A DNA stretch of 64,000 nucleotides from Sediminicoccus rosea (GTDB lineage Bacteria > Pseudomonadota > Alphaproteobacteria > Acetobacterales > Acetobacteraceae), in contig NZ_CP137852.1 in the NCBI RefSeq assembly GCF_033547095.1, positions 3,403,501 through 3,467,500 on the forward strand. Direction: 5' to 3'. Position numbers and translations under genes: made by a program. Shown here piece after piece: positions 49,472-58,520 of the stretch. The notes beneath the pieces are model-generated. The model was given only the letters and a program-made list of their open reading frames with translations. It was not told where the DNA came from and did no database searches. Every line of letters begins with the position of its first letter. The first letter of the stretch is position 1.

Positions 49472-52327
49472 GTGCGAGATCACCCTGTTGAAGTCGCTGA
49501 TGATCGGAAGGGCCTCGAAAGAGGCCCGACGGAGATGCGAACTCGTCGTGAGTTTCGCCTGACCTTCGGAACAGCTGATGACCAAACCGCGCCGTGGACC
49601 GACATCCGAAGCCTCACCTGGTCAGATATCTGCGGCCTACTGACGCGCCACCAGATCGGCCCCAAGAAAGGCACCTGCATCGTGCCCGCGTGCTTTCGCG
49701 GTAAGCGACGCAAGAAGGTTGACGCAGACCGCATTGAGATTGCGATGCTCGACAGCGATGCGGGCGCAACCCTGGACGAGATTGCAGCTGCCCTACGAGC
49801 GCTCGGCTGGGCCGCGATCATCAGCTCGACCCATTCGCACCTGAGCATCCACACAACGGCCAAGAGACTGAACTGGGACAGGTTCAAGCAGGCGCATGGC
49901 GACACACCTGACCTCGCCCAGGCATTCCTCCAAGCGGAGCGCAGCTACCTCCCCGGCATCGCGGTCGGCGCCAGGCTGATTACTGAGACCGAGAATGAGG
50001 TCGTGCTCGAGCATCAGCCCTGCCCCAAGTTTCGCGTCACCATCCCCCTGCTACATCCGTGGGTCGCCGGGTCCTATCCCGACCAGAACACCGCAAATGC
50101 TGCCTGGGCCAATGCTATCGCAGCCCTCGCTCATGCGCTGGGGCTGCGATATGACGAAGCCTGCAAAGACACATCGCGGCTCTTCTACCTCCCGCGGCGA
50201 CCTGCCGATGCCCCCCCACCCGAAACGATGGTCCTGGATGGCGCCGCGTGCGACATCTTCAGTCTGCCGGCATCTCTTGCTGCGGTCGGCTCCCCGCGCA
50301 ACAGAACGCACACCGCTCGCGCCGCGGACCAGAAGGCGCAGCACAGGACCTGCACCGGACCGCTCGGCTTTGGTTTCGACTTCGGTCATTTAGAGGTCAG
50401 TGACCCAGAGACGGGCGAACTGTTCAACCTCACGACCTGGGCTTCCAGCAGCGCCGCGCACTTCCAGATCGTAGACGCCCTTAAGGAGCGTCGGCCTGAC
50501 ATCCTGCTGGGCAAAGTCGCCGACGGCACCAAGCATCACATCCGCTGCCCCAATGAGGAGGCCCATACCCAGGCAGGGGCAGATCACGCCACCTTCCTCG
50601 TCAACGCCAGCGAGAGTACCAGCAGCGGCTTCGTGATCCACTGCCGCCACGCGCACTGCACGGATCGGGACAGGCTGCTCTTCCTCAAGCAGATGATCGA
50701 GCAGCGATGGCTCACCATCGAGGATCTGCAGAACCCTGTCTTTCTGCCAGGGCAGCCGGATCCGCTCCCCCTCATCCGTATCAAGGGCGGCGCGCTGCCT
50801 GAAGTCATCCAGCAGGTCGAGGACGCGCTGCTGGCCGAGCCATTCCGCATCTATCAACGTGGTGGTGAACTTGTGCGGCCTGGCCGAGCCAGCACCCCGC
50901 TAAAGAATGCGGCCAGCCATTCAACACCACGCATCGTACCGGTCGAGGCGCACGCGCTCGTCGAGGTCATGTCGCAGGCCGCCCGCTGGGAACGCTTCGA
51001 CGGCCGGACCAAGGAGTGGACGCGGATTGATGCTCCACTGACCGTCGCCAGAACCTATCTCGAGCGACGCGGCCTCTGGCGCCTGCCTGCGCTCGCCGGC
51101 GTCATCACGGTGCCAACCCTCAGAGCCGATGGCAGCATCCTGCAGGAGCCAGGCTACGACAAAGCCACGGGGTTGATCCTTGAACGCGATCAGGGGGCCT
51201 GCGCCAGCATCCCGGACCAGCCGTCCCGCGCCGATGCTTCAGCGGCCCTGGCCCTGCTGAGCCAACTCGTCGAGACCTTCCCCTTCGTCGATGGTGCCAG
51301 TCGCTCCGTGGCCCTCTCCGCCATCCTCACATCCCTCATCCGCCGAGGCCTGCCCACCGCGCCGCTCCACGCCTTCTCAGCACCAGTCCCAGGCTCCGGG
51401 AAATCCATGCTGGTCGATCTCACCAGCGTGATCACCACGGGGCGCAGCGCCGCTGTCATCGCCCAGGGTCAGGGTGAGGAGGAACTTCAAAAGCGCTTGG
51501 GCGCACTCCTCCTGGCGGGCGACCAAGTGATCGCCATCGACAATTGCGAGGCGCCACTGGGCGGGGAGTTCCTCTGCGCTCTCCTGACCCAGCCCGTCGT
51601 GCGTGCCCGCATCCTTGGGCGATCTGAGGCACCCGAACTGCCCACGAGCGCCTTCATCACAGCGACGGGCAACAACCTGGTCCTACTCGGCGACATGACC
51701 CGGCGCGCGCTGTTCTGCCAGCTCGATCCCCAGGTCGAGCGCCCTGAGCTACGGGAGTTTACGAGCAACCCACTCCGGCAGGCGGAGCAGGATCGCGCCG
51801 CGCTAGTGTCCGCAGGTCTCACGATCCTCCGCGCCTACCACGTCGCAGGATATCCCGATGCGCCGACGCCGCTCGGCTCGTTCGAGGCCTGGAGCCGGTG
51901 GGTCCGCGGCAGTCTGATCTGGCTGGGCGAGGCAGATCCCGTGCAGACCATGGAGACCGCACGGGAGACAGACCCGAGGCTCGATGCCCTCTCCAGCATC
52001 CTTGCTCAGTGGCACGCCATCATCGGTGGCACGGCTGTCAGCGTCCGGGACCTCATCGAGAAAGCTACCCAGATGAACACGCCGCCCGAGCAGGCCTTCC
52101 CGCGCACGCCCCGATACGAGTTCCGCCATCCCGACTTTCGCGAGGCGCTCCTCGTCGTGGCCGGAGACAGCGGCGTGATCAGCAGCCGACGCCTCGGGAA
52201 GTGGCTCGCTGCCCAAGCCGGCCGTTGGCTGAACGGCCTCTGCATCCAGCGCGGCACCGTCGTCAGCGGCAATCAGCGCTGGACCCTTACGCAACAGAAT
52301 GGAGGTGAGCATGCGCGCGCAGCGTGA
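49472..52327 (+). CDS. Phage/plasmid-type primase-helicase
   Basis: A 951-residue fusion. The N-terminal 300 residues resemble a RepB/primase-polymerase domain (IEIAMLDSDAG with its acidic pair, IISSTHSHLS, RLFYLPRRP). A Cys/His-containing linker (around residue 360-400) follows. A helicase ATPase domain starts near residue 635 with Walker A VPGSGKSML and IDNCEAP as a Walker B-like site. GTG 49472 is used here; ATG 49535 is an alternative. It should initiate replication of the element at the iteron-like region downstream. Confidence 0.8.
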   Translation: MRDHPVEVADDRKGLERGPTEMRTRREFRLTFGTADDQTAPWTDIRSLTWSDICGLLTRHQIGPKKGTCIVPACFRGKRRKKVDADRIEIAMLDSDAGATLDEIAAALRALGWAAIISSTHSHLSIHTTAKRLNWDRFKQAHGDTPDLAQAFLQAERSYLPGIAVGARLITETENEVVLEHQPCPKFRVTIPLLHPWVAGSYPDQNTANAAWANAIAALAHALGLRYDEACKDTSRLFYLPRRPADAPPPETMVLDGAACDIFSLPASLAAVGSPRNRTHTARAADQKAQHRTCTGPLGFGFDFGHLEVSDPETGELFNLTTWASSSAAHFQIVDALKERRPDILLGKVADGTKHHIRCPNEEAHTQAGADHATFLVNASESTSSGFVIHCRHAHCTDRDRLLFLKQMIEQRWLTIEDLQNPVFLPGQPDPLPLIRIKGGALPEVIQQVEDALLAEPFRIYQRGGELVRPGRASTPLKNAASHSTPRIVPVEAHALVEVMSQAARWERFDGRTKEWTRIDAPLTVARTYLERRGLWRLPALAGVITVPTLRADGSILQEPGYDKATGLILERDQGACASIPDQPSRADASAALALLSQLVETFPFVDGASRSVALSAILTSLIRRGLPTAPLHAFSAPVPGSGKSMLVDLTSVITTGRSAAVIAQGQGEEELQKRLGALLLAGDQVIAIDNCEAPLGGEFLCALLTQPVVRARILGRSEAPELPTSAFITATGNNLVLLGDMTRRALFCQLDPQVERPELREFTSNPLRQAEQDRAALVSAGLTILRAYHVAGYPDAPTPLGSFEAWSRWVRGSLIWLGEADPVQTMETARETDPRLDALSSILAQWHAIIGGTAVSVRDLIEKATQMNTPPEQAFPRTPRYEFRHPDFREALLVVAGDSGVISSRRLGKWLAAQAGRWLNGLCIQRGTVVSGNQRWTLTQQNGGEHARAA

Positions 52328-52332
52328 TGCCC

Positions 52333-52472
52333 GTGGTGGGTTTGGTGGATTTAGTGGGTTTCTTTTGACCCTTACGCGAGAAGTGTCAGATGCATTGATT
52401 ACTATATATCCGTGTCTGACAGTTTTATGGGGGAGGCGGGAACCAACCCACCAAATCCACCAAACCCACCAC
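52333..52472. repeat. Nested inverted repeat of 9-bp repeats around an AT-rich core (origin candidate)
   Basis: The left arm (52333-52360) and right arm (52445-52472) are 28-bp inverted repeats with 27 matches. The left arm has three tandem 9-bp units, GTGG(G/A)TTTN, at 52336, 52345 and 52354; the right arm has three in inverse orientation. Between them TGTCAGA (52384-52390) and TCTGACA (52415-52421) enclose the AT-rich core with ACTATATAT. Repeated sites, an AT-rich core and a primase gene next door resemble an iteron origin. Confidence 0.7.
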
Positions 52473-52507
52473 CTCGCCCCGCGCGCCCTCTGCGCCGGAG
52501 GTGCCGC

Positions 52508-53803
52508 ATGAGCGCCGCACCCTTTGCGCAGGCCAGCGCCTTCCCGCGCTACAAACCCGCCCGGGTGGATGAGCTCATCCCCTACGCCCGTAACGCCCGA
52601 ACCCACTCAGACACCCAGGTCGCGCAGATCGCCGCCTCCATACGGGAGTTTGGCTTTACCAACCCCATCCTGGTCGATGGCGAGCGGGGCATCATTGCCG
52701 GGCACGGGCGCCTCATGGCCGCGCGCCTGCTGGGCCTTACAGAAGTGCCAACGCTTGAATTGGCCCATCTCACGCCAATCCAGCGCCGCGCCTACATCCT
52801 CGCCGACAACCGCCTGGCCCTCTCCGCCGGCTGGGATGCCGACATGCTCCGCCTCGAGTTGGGCGAGCTCCAGTTCGAGGGCTTCGACCTCGGTCTCACT
52901 GGCTTCGATAGCGACGAGATCGCAAGCTTCCTCGCCGAGCCCACCACAGGCCTGACCGACCCCGACGAGGTCCCTCCCCTCCCCAAGACACCCGTGTCCC
53001 GATTGGGCGACGTCTGGGTCCTCGGGCGCCATCGCCTGGTCTGCGGCGACAGCACCGACGCCGACACCGTTGCTGCGGTGCTTAGCGGAGTGCGGCCCCA
53101 CCTCATGGTGACCGATCCGCCCTATGGCGTGAACTACGACCCCGCCTGGCGCAACGCCGCCCTCACCGGCAGCCAAACCCAGCGAACCGGCAAGGTGCTG
53201 AACGACCACAGGGCGGATTGGCGCGAGGCCTGGGCGCTCTTCCCAGGGGACGTCGCCTATGTCTGGCACGGCGCGCTCCACGCCACGACAGTGGCCGAGA
53301 GTCTCACCGCCTGCGGCTTTGACATCCGAGCCCAGATCATCTGGGCCAAGGAGCGCCTGGTGATGGGGCGCGGCCACTACCACTGGCAGCACGAGCCCTG
53401 TTGGTACGCCGTGCGGGATGGCGCCACAGGACACTGGGCCGGCGATCGCAAGCAGACCACGCTTTGGTCCATCAGCTCCCGCGCCCAGGATGCGGACACG
53501 GTTCACGGCACCCAGAAACCCGTCGAGTGCATGCGCCGGCCGATCGAGAACAACTCCTCCCCCGGCCAGGCCGTCTACGAGCCCTTCTCCGGTGCGGGCA
53601 CAACCATCATCGCCGCGGAGACCTCGGGCCGCGCCTGCCACGCCGTTGAGCTCTCCCCCGACTATGTCGATGTCGCTGTGCTCCGCTGGCAGGCCTTCAC
53701 AGGCCAGCAGGCGCGGCTGCACGGCGATGGCGCCAGCTTTGCGGAGATCGCACAGGCCCGCGGGACTGCGGCGCCTGGTGAGGCCTTGGAGGGCACAGCA
53801 TGA
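52508..53803 (+). CDS. ParB-like domain fused to DNA methyltransferase
   Basis: A 431-residue protein. Residues 15-100 form a ParB/Srx-like domain (ELIPYARNARTHSDTQVAQI, GERGIIAGHGRL). The methylase part has the catalytic DPPYG at 203-207 before the SAM-binding EPFSGAGTT near residue 360, the order of beta-class N4/N6 enzymes. No restriction enzyme is adjacent, so it may protect phage DNA. GGAGG upstream supports ATG 52508. Confidence 0.88.
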   Translation: MSAAPFAQASAFPRYKPARVDELIPYARNARTHSDTQVAQIAASIREFGFTNPILVDGERGIIAGHGRLMAARLLGLTEVPTLELAHLTPIQRRAYILADNRLALSAGWDADMLRLELGELQFEGFDLGLTGFDSDEIASFLAEPTTGLTDPDEVPPLPKTPVSRLGDVWVLGRHRLVCGDSTDADTVAAVLSGVRPHLMVTDPPYGVNYDPAWRNAALTGSQTQRTGKVLNDHRADWREAWALFPGDVAYVWHGALHATTVAESLTACGFDIRAQIIWAKERLVMGRGHYHWQHEPCWYAVRDGATGHWAGDRKQTTLWSISSRAQDADTVHGTQKPVECMRRPIENNSSPGQAVYEPFSGAGTTIIAAETSGRACHAVELSPDYVDVAVLRWQAFTGQQARLHGDGASFAEIAQARGTAAPGEALEGTA

Positions 53804-54228
53804 CCCAGGGAGTCCGCTTCGAGCCCACCGACGAGCAGCGCCGCACCGTCCGCGGCATGGCTGGCTACGGTATGCCCCACGTCGACATCGCAACCTTCCT
53901 CGACATCGACGCCAAGACACTCCGCAAGCACTTCACGCGGGAACTGGACCTCGGCTCGATCGAGGCCACCACGAAGGTCGCGCAGAGCCTGTTCCGCATG
54001 GCGACCGAGGGCAAGAACGTCGCCGCGGCGATCTTCTGGATGAAGGCCCGCGCAGGCTGGCGCGAAAAGCAGCCTGAGGCGCTCATGGAGGACGACAAGC
54101 CCATCACAGCGACCGTGAGCATCGTCCGCACCATCATCGATCCCATGGATCCCCAAGCACCGCCTCAGGTCATCGAGGAGGAGCGTCTGCCATTCGAAAT
54201 CCCCCGCCGATCCGTCAAAAATCCCTGA
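53800..54228 (+). CDS. HTH protein of phage type, after the methylase
   Basis: A 142-residue protein with a helix-turn-helix-like N-terminus (GYGMPHVDIATFLDIDAKTL, then RKHFTREL). Proteins of this kind regularly follow ParB-methylase genes in alphaproteobacterial prophages and are sometimes annotated as small terminase subunits or sigma-like. It overlaps the methylase (ATGA). The exact role is uncertain. Confidence 0.6.
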   Translation: MTQGVRFEPTDEQRRTVRGMAGYGMPHVDIATFLDIDAKTLRKHFTRELDLGSIEATTKVAQSLFRMATEGKNVAAAIFWMKARAGWREKQPEALMEDDKPITATVSIVRTIIDPMDPQAPPQVIEEERLPFEIPRRSVKNP

Positions 54229-54410
54229 GGTGCAGTCGGTCGGATCTCGTTGGATTGCATCTGTTCAACACCGACCAACGACCGTTGCTCGGTGGTGAAC
54301 AGGCTGGGCGCGGTTGCAACGGCGTGGCCTCCATCGCCATGCGCTTGGAAATAGCGATGCAAGCGCCCATCTCATCCAAGAGACGAACGGAAGTCAGCAA
54401 GGTAGCGTCC

Positions 54411-54674
54411 ATGGCAAGCGGCTGGGCTCCGGATGGAGCTGTCCAGGATCAGATCGACGACACCGTCGCAGATGGCGTGCTGCGCGCTCGCGCTCGTATG
54501 CCGGCTGGCACAGGCGAAACGCACTGCGTCGAATGCGGCGACGAGATCCCGGAGGGGCGGCGCCGTGCGGTTCCCGGTGTCCTCACCTGCGTCAGCTGCC
54601 AGACCGCGCGGGATCGCCAACCCGTAAGCTTTGGCATCAACCGCAGGGGCAGCAAGGACAGCCAGCTGAAGTAG
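54411..54674 (+). CDS. DksA/TraR-type C4 zinc finger protein
   Basis: An 87-residue protein with the TraR/DksA zinc site: CVECGDEIPEGRR and CVSC about 17 residues later. An acidic helix (DQIDDTVADGVL) precedes it. TraR-like proteins bind the secondary channel of RNA polymerase and are common in phages. ATG 54411 gives the usual family length. Confidence 0.8.
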   Translation: MASGWAPDGAVQDQIDDTVADGVLRARARMPAGTGETHCVECGDEIPEGRRRAVPGVLTCVSCQTARDRQPVSFGINRRGSKDSQLK

Positions 54675-54890
54675 ATTGAGGCTGGCGTGATAAGCACGGC
54701 CGGTCAGCTCCTTCGATCCGTCATGCCTTCGGCACGACCGTCCCGTATGGAAGAGGCGGCAGCTGTCCGCCTGCCGCCGCATCCACAAGGTCCCGACGCC
54801 CCCGCGGATCATCACGTGAAGGTGTATCCCGCGACGCCTCGACATGCCCGGCTGGCAGCCAGCCCGCGGCCCCCACCCTCGCCGGCGGCG

Positions 54891-55592
54891 CTACGCACCT
54901 CTGGTCCGCGCCAGCACCCGCGCCACCGTCGTATGGGTCCAGGCCCCTCGACCCTGCGGCGTCGGCACCCCGCGCTTGTTCAGCGCGCGCGCCATGGCAG
55001 CCTGGCCCTCGACGCCTTCGGCGTAGAGCCGCTCCACCTCCAACACCAGGCGGTGTGCCGCCCGTTCCGCCGTCTCCCGCCGCACCAGCGCCGCCGCAGC
55101 GGCGTCCGGCCCCGCGGCAGGCCGGTAGCCCCGATCCCCGCCCAGCACAGCCCCACGGACCTTGGCGGCCGCCAGCGCGGCCTTGGTCCGTGCGCTGATC
55201 AACTCCCGCTCCTTCTGCGCCATAGCCGCGTAGATCCGCATCATAAGGTCATCGGCCCCTGGCATATCCGCAGCACGGATCGAGACCCCGTCCTCCAGCA
55301 GTTGCGACAACGTGTGGGCGCGGCGGGTGATGCGGTCGAGACGCCCCGCCACCAGCACAGCGCCAAGCTGGCGGCACTTGAGCAGCGCCGCCTGGAACCC
55401 CGGCCGGCGGTCGTCCTTGCCGCTGGCCACGTCGCTGAACTCCGCGACCAGGGTCCAACCCTGGGCTGCTACGAAGGCCCTCACGCTGGCCTGCTGGGCC
55501 TCCAGCCCCAGCCCGCTCTGCCCCTGCTCCGCAGTCGAGACCCGATAAAGCCCGACCGCGTAACGCTCGCTCGTCTGACGATGGTGGAACAT
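54891..55592 (-). CDS. Small serine recombinase (resolvase/invertase type)
   Basis: A 233-residue recombinase with catalytic S19 in YRVSTAEQ, RLDRITRRA as the Arg site, and a C-terminal helix-turn-helix (AMARALNKRGVPTPQGRG). The gene begins on the last base of the DUF3489 stop, so the two are cotranslated. It is distinct from the DUF2924-associated enzyme at 46393. Confidence 0.9.
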   Translation of the reverse strand: MFHHRQTSERYAVGLYRVSTAEQGQSGLGLEAQQASVRAFVAAQGWTLVAEFSDVASGKDDRRPGFQAALLKCRQLGAVLVAGRLDRITRRAHTLSQLLEDGVSIRAADMPGADDLMMRIYAAMAQKERELISARTKAALAAAKVRGAVLGGDRGYRPAAGPDAAAAALVRRETAERAAHRLVLEVERLYAEGVEGQAAMARALNKRGVPTPQGRGAWTHTTVARVLARTRGA

Positions 55593-56389
55593 CAGCCTGC
55601 CTCTGCCGCGACCTCGCCTTCCGCGAGGCGGTAGATGGTGTAGCTCCCCTTGGCGCCCTGCTGACCCGGGCCGACCTGCCGCACTCGCTCCAGCACCTCC
55701 ACCTGATGCCCCTTGCGCTTGAGGCCCGCCAGGAACCCTCGGACCGTATGCGGCGCCCAGCCGGTCGCTTCCATCACCTGAGCGATGGTTGCGCCCTCCT
55801 CACGGCCGAGCAGCCCCAGCACCGCCGCCTGCTTGGTGCCCTGCCGTGCCCCCTGGAGGCCGCCAGAGCCAACGGGAGAGTGCTGGCGGGGCAGCGAGGC
55901 CTTGAGCACCTCCAGGGCCTCCTCGAGGCCGTCCTGCGCCTCCCAGGCGGCCAGCGTTGCCACGGCCGCGTCGCGCAGGCTGGGGCGGGGTGTGGTGGCG
56001 CGCTCGAACCTCGACACCTCATTCGTCGCACCTGCGCACTTGGGCGCCTCGATGGCAGGCGTGGGGTTCCCATCCTCCGGCGCGGTCGACGCCGCCTCGG
56101 GGGCTGTGTCGACCACCATGTCGTCTGCATTCGGGTCGATGCCGATGGCGCCCAGCCCCTCGTCCGTGATGCGCGCCACGACCCAGGTGCCGTCCTCATC
56201 CTGGCGCCAGCCGAGCCCGACGTGCTCGCGCGGCGCGCTGATCTCGGTGAGCAGGTTGCTCTTGATCAGGCTGCGAAATACCGCGTTGCGCGCCGCAGCA
56301 GGCAGAGTCTTCGGAGCGCGGGCCAGGCCCATCTCGTGCTGTGCGGCGGCGCTGAGGATCACGCGCTGGGTGTCGGAAAGCTTGATCAT
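55592..56389 (-). CDS. DUF3489 domain protein
   Basis: A 265-residue protein. The C-terminal 80 residues carry the DUF3489 pattern (GTKQAAVLGLLGREEGATIA, then ATGWAPHTVRGFLAGLKRKG), a winged-helix-like domain common in alphaproteobacterial mobile elements. The N-terminal part (KLSDTQRVILSAAAQHE) is a second helical domain typical of the family. The Pro/Ala-rich middle is a linker. A DNA-binding role is likely. Confidence 0.85.
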   Translation of the reverse strand: MIKLSDTQRVILSAAAQHEMGLARAPKTLPAAARNAVFRSLIKSNLLTEISAPREHVGLGWRQDEDGTWVVARITDEGLGAIGIDPNADDMVVDTAPEAASTAPEDGNPTPAIEAPKCAGATNEVSRFERATTPRPSLRDAAVATLAAWEAQDGLEEALEVLKASLPRQHSPVGSGGLQGARQGTKQAAVLGLLGREEGATIAQVMEATGWAPHTVRGFLAGLKRKGHQVEVLERVRQVGPGQQGAKGSYTIYRLAEGEVAAEAG

Positions 56390-56484
56390 CGTGGTGGTCT
56401 CCGGTTCGGGGAGCCAATCATCGGCCCCTACTGCCGGGAGCCCCGCCGGCGTCGCCGGTCGGGGCGGTGCGGGAGTGGGCCGCT

Positions 56485-56721
56485 TCAGCAGGCGTATTCG
56501 CCGCGGCGGAAATGCTGATCCGCAATGTCCTTCAGCTTCGCGGTCGCATCCGAGAGCCAGGCCGCTTCACCCCAAAGCACCTTCTCGGGATCCGCGCCGA
56601 AATGGTCCTCGCTCGCCTGGGTGAGTTCCGTGAGGAGGGCGTGGAACTCGGCCTTCTTCGCCAGGAAGGTGGTCAGGCTGTTTTCCTGGTTGCGGGCAGC
56701 GCGGGCTTCGCGGTCGGTCAT
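56485..56721 (-). CDS. Small helical hypothetical protein
   Basis: A 78-residue charged protein (MTDREARAARNQENSLTTFL...) predicted as two or three helices. A purine-rich leader lies upstream of ATG 56721. It is upstream of DUF3489 on the same strand. No function is recognised. Confidence 0.55.
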   Translation of the reverse strand: MTDREARAARNQENSLTTFLAKKAEFHALLTELTQASEDHFGADPEKVLWGEAAWLSDATAKLKDIADQHFRRGEYAC

Positions 56722-56832
56722 GCTCGTCTCCGTCGTGGTGCAGGGCAGCCCTGCCGGTGACGGACCATTCGCTCCAACTCGGAACCGAGCCAAGCGATTA
56801 ACGGATCAGCTTATTGCTCTTCGCCTGGGTGA

Positions 56833-57069
56833 ACGTCGCCCTGCCGACGCAGGGGCAAGTGGCCCTCTCCTATCCTCATCAGCGAAGTCGACCTCGGCCC
56901 GCTGCTTGGTATCATCGCGGCATCCGCCGTCACCTACATCGACCCCTCACTGCGAGACGCAGGATGGGGGCTGCTCATTGTGGGCGGCGCCGCAGGCCTG
57001 TCAGGGGGGCTCGGAACCCGGCTGCTGGATCTGGTCGTCGCAGGGCTGCAGCGGCGCCTGGGATCGTGA
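56833..57069 (+). pseudogene. Holin-like membrane protein remnant without start codon
   Basis: The frame reads ISEVDLGPLLGIIAASAVTY, a second hydrophobic stretch (GWGLLIVGGAAGLSGGLG) and a basic end, ending at TGA 57067. It looks like a small phage membrane protein. No ATG, GTG or TTG occurs in frame between the preceding stop at 56830 and the conserved part, so the start seems lost. Confidence 0.4.
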
Positions 57070-57221
57070 AGGCCATGCGGTCAGTGTCCGGAAGCCTCGT
57101 GACAGCGCCGTCGGTTCAGATCGCGAAACGGAACGCCACATGACCTCATCCTTACGTTGACAGCCGGGATCACGCCGAGTTGCCTATCATCGCCCCGCGA
57201 GAGGGCGAGGAGGAAACGACC

Positions 57222-58196
57222 ATGAAGAAGCGCCAGATCCTGCGCGCTGCGGCCGGCCTTGGACTTCTGGCCACCCCCGCCTATGCACAAGCGCCTTTCC
57301 CCAGCTCCGGCATCCGCATGGTGGTGCCGTTCCCGCCAGGTGGAAACACCGACATTTTTGGGCGCATGTTCGCCGAGCCCTTCGGGCGAGCGCTCGGCCA
57401 ACCCGTGATCGTGGACAATCGCGGCGGGGCGGGCGGTCTCATCGGCTCGGCCGAGGTGCATCGTGCCCGACCGGACGGGTACACCTTGATCTTCCAAAGC
57501 CCGACGGCCGGGATCACCGGTCCACTCACACGTCGCGTGCCGCCCTTCGATCCCGTGACGGGGTTCTCGCATATCGCCATCCTCGGCATCACGCCGCTCG
57601 CCCTGGCGGTCAACCCGCGGCTCGGCGTGAACAACCTGGCCGAGTTGATCGCGCTCATCCGCGCGCAACCGGGCCGGCTCAGCTATGGCAGCTCGGGCAT
57701 CGGCGGCGCCCCGCATCTCTCGACGGAGCTGCTGCGGACACGGGTCGGCAACCTCGATGTGGTGCATGTGCCCTACCGAGGCTCGGGGCCGCTCACCCAG
57801 GATCTTCTCTCCGGCACGATCTCCTTCGCCGTGGACGCCTTCACGACGCTGCTGCCGCAGCACAACGAAGGGAAGCTCCGGATCATCTCCGTCTTCGGCG
57901 AGCAGCGCGCCGCGGTGGTGCCCAACGTGCCGACCGCGCGCGAGAGTGGCTTCGACGTCGTGACCCGCATCGCCAATTACCTGGCCGCGCCCCCCGGCAC
58001 GCCGCCGGACCGGCTGGAGCGCCTGGCCGCTGCCGCTCGCGCGGCGATGTCCACGCCCGAGATTGGCCGCGCACTGGAGGCCATAGCCTTTGTGCCCGTG
58101 ACGGATTCCACACCCGAGAGCGCGACGCGCTTCATCGCGGAGGAGGCGGCGCTCTGGGGCCCCGTCATCCGCGCCGCTAACATCGAGATCGAGTGA
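57222..58196 (+). CDS. Bug-family (tripartite tricarboxylate type) solute-binding protein
   Basis: A 324-residue periplasmic receptor. A signal peptide ends near AYAQA. The family signature VVPFPPGGNTDIFGR lies near residues 35-50, followed by VIVDNRGGAGGLIGSAEV and the VPYRGSGPL loop. These proteins bind carboxylates or other small molecules. GGAGG precedes the ATG. No TctA/TctB genes are nearby, so it is an orphan receptor as is usual in this group. Confidence 0.92.
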   Translation: MKKRQILRAAAGLGLLATPAYAQAPFPSSGIRMVVPFPPGGNTDIFGRMFAEPFGRALGQPVIVDNRGGAGGLIGSAEVHRARPDGYTLIFQSPTAGITGPLTRRVPPFDPVTGFSHIAILGITPLALAVNPRLGVNNLAELIALIRAQPGRLSYGSSGIGGAPHLSTELLRTRVGNLDVVHVPYRGSGPLTQDLLSGTISFAVDAFTTLLPQHNEGKLRIISVFGEQRAAVVPNVPTARESGFDVVTRIANYLAAPPGTPPDRLERLAAAARAAMSTPEIGRALEAIAFVPVTDSTPESATRFIAEEAALWGPVIRAANIEIE

Positions 58197-58229
58197 GTGG
58201 TCCTGTCTCGCTTTTGTGGACACTGGTTC

Positions 58230-58484
58230 GCGGCGGAGGTGTCCTGGGATTTGCCCAGCCTGGCGGCGGGGGCAACGGCGCTGCTCGATGTCACGGTGAA
58301 CGGGGCACGGGCCGGCGACCTCGCGCAGGCGTCGCTGGTGTCATCGACGCGGTTCATCGAACTCGACGCGGCGGTGTGGTCGAACAACACGGTGCGCGTC
58401 ATGGCGCGGAATATCTCCGCGGCGACGTTCGATCTGGCGGCGGCGACGCTGTCTGTCGGGGTTGCCAAGCGACGGGTGCCGTGA
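58230..58484 (+). pseudogene. Partial copy of the tail-spike C-terminal domain
   Basis: About 255 bases match the end of the tail-spike gene (22318-22575) at DNA and protein level, with FAAEVSWDLPSLAAGATALL and VWSNNTVRVMARNISAATFD present in both, ending with the same stop context. Everything upstream of the homology is unrelated. It is a remnant of a second related phage or a recombination scar. Confidence 0.85.
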
Positions 58485-58520
58485 GGCGCATCGCAGAACC
58501 GTCAATGCGCTCCGACTGGG

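Noticed and set aside
54687-55634. 315-residue plus-strand open frame
   Set aside because: It is antisense to the serine recombinase with clear catalytic motifs; Pro/His/Arg-rich shadow.
58197-58229. Possible insertion-sequence end (CTCGCTTTTGTGGACAC) before the spike fragment
   Set aside because: No transposase, no second matching end and no target duplication could be found nearby.
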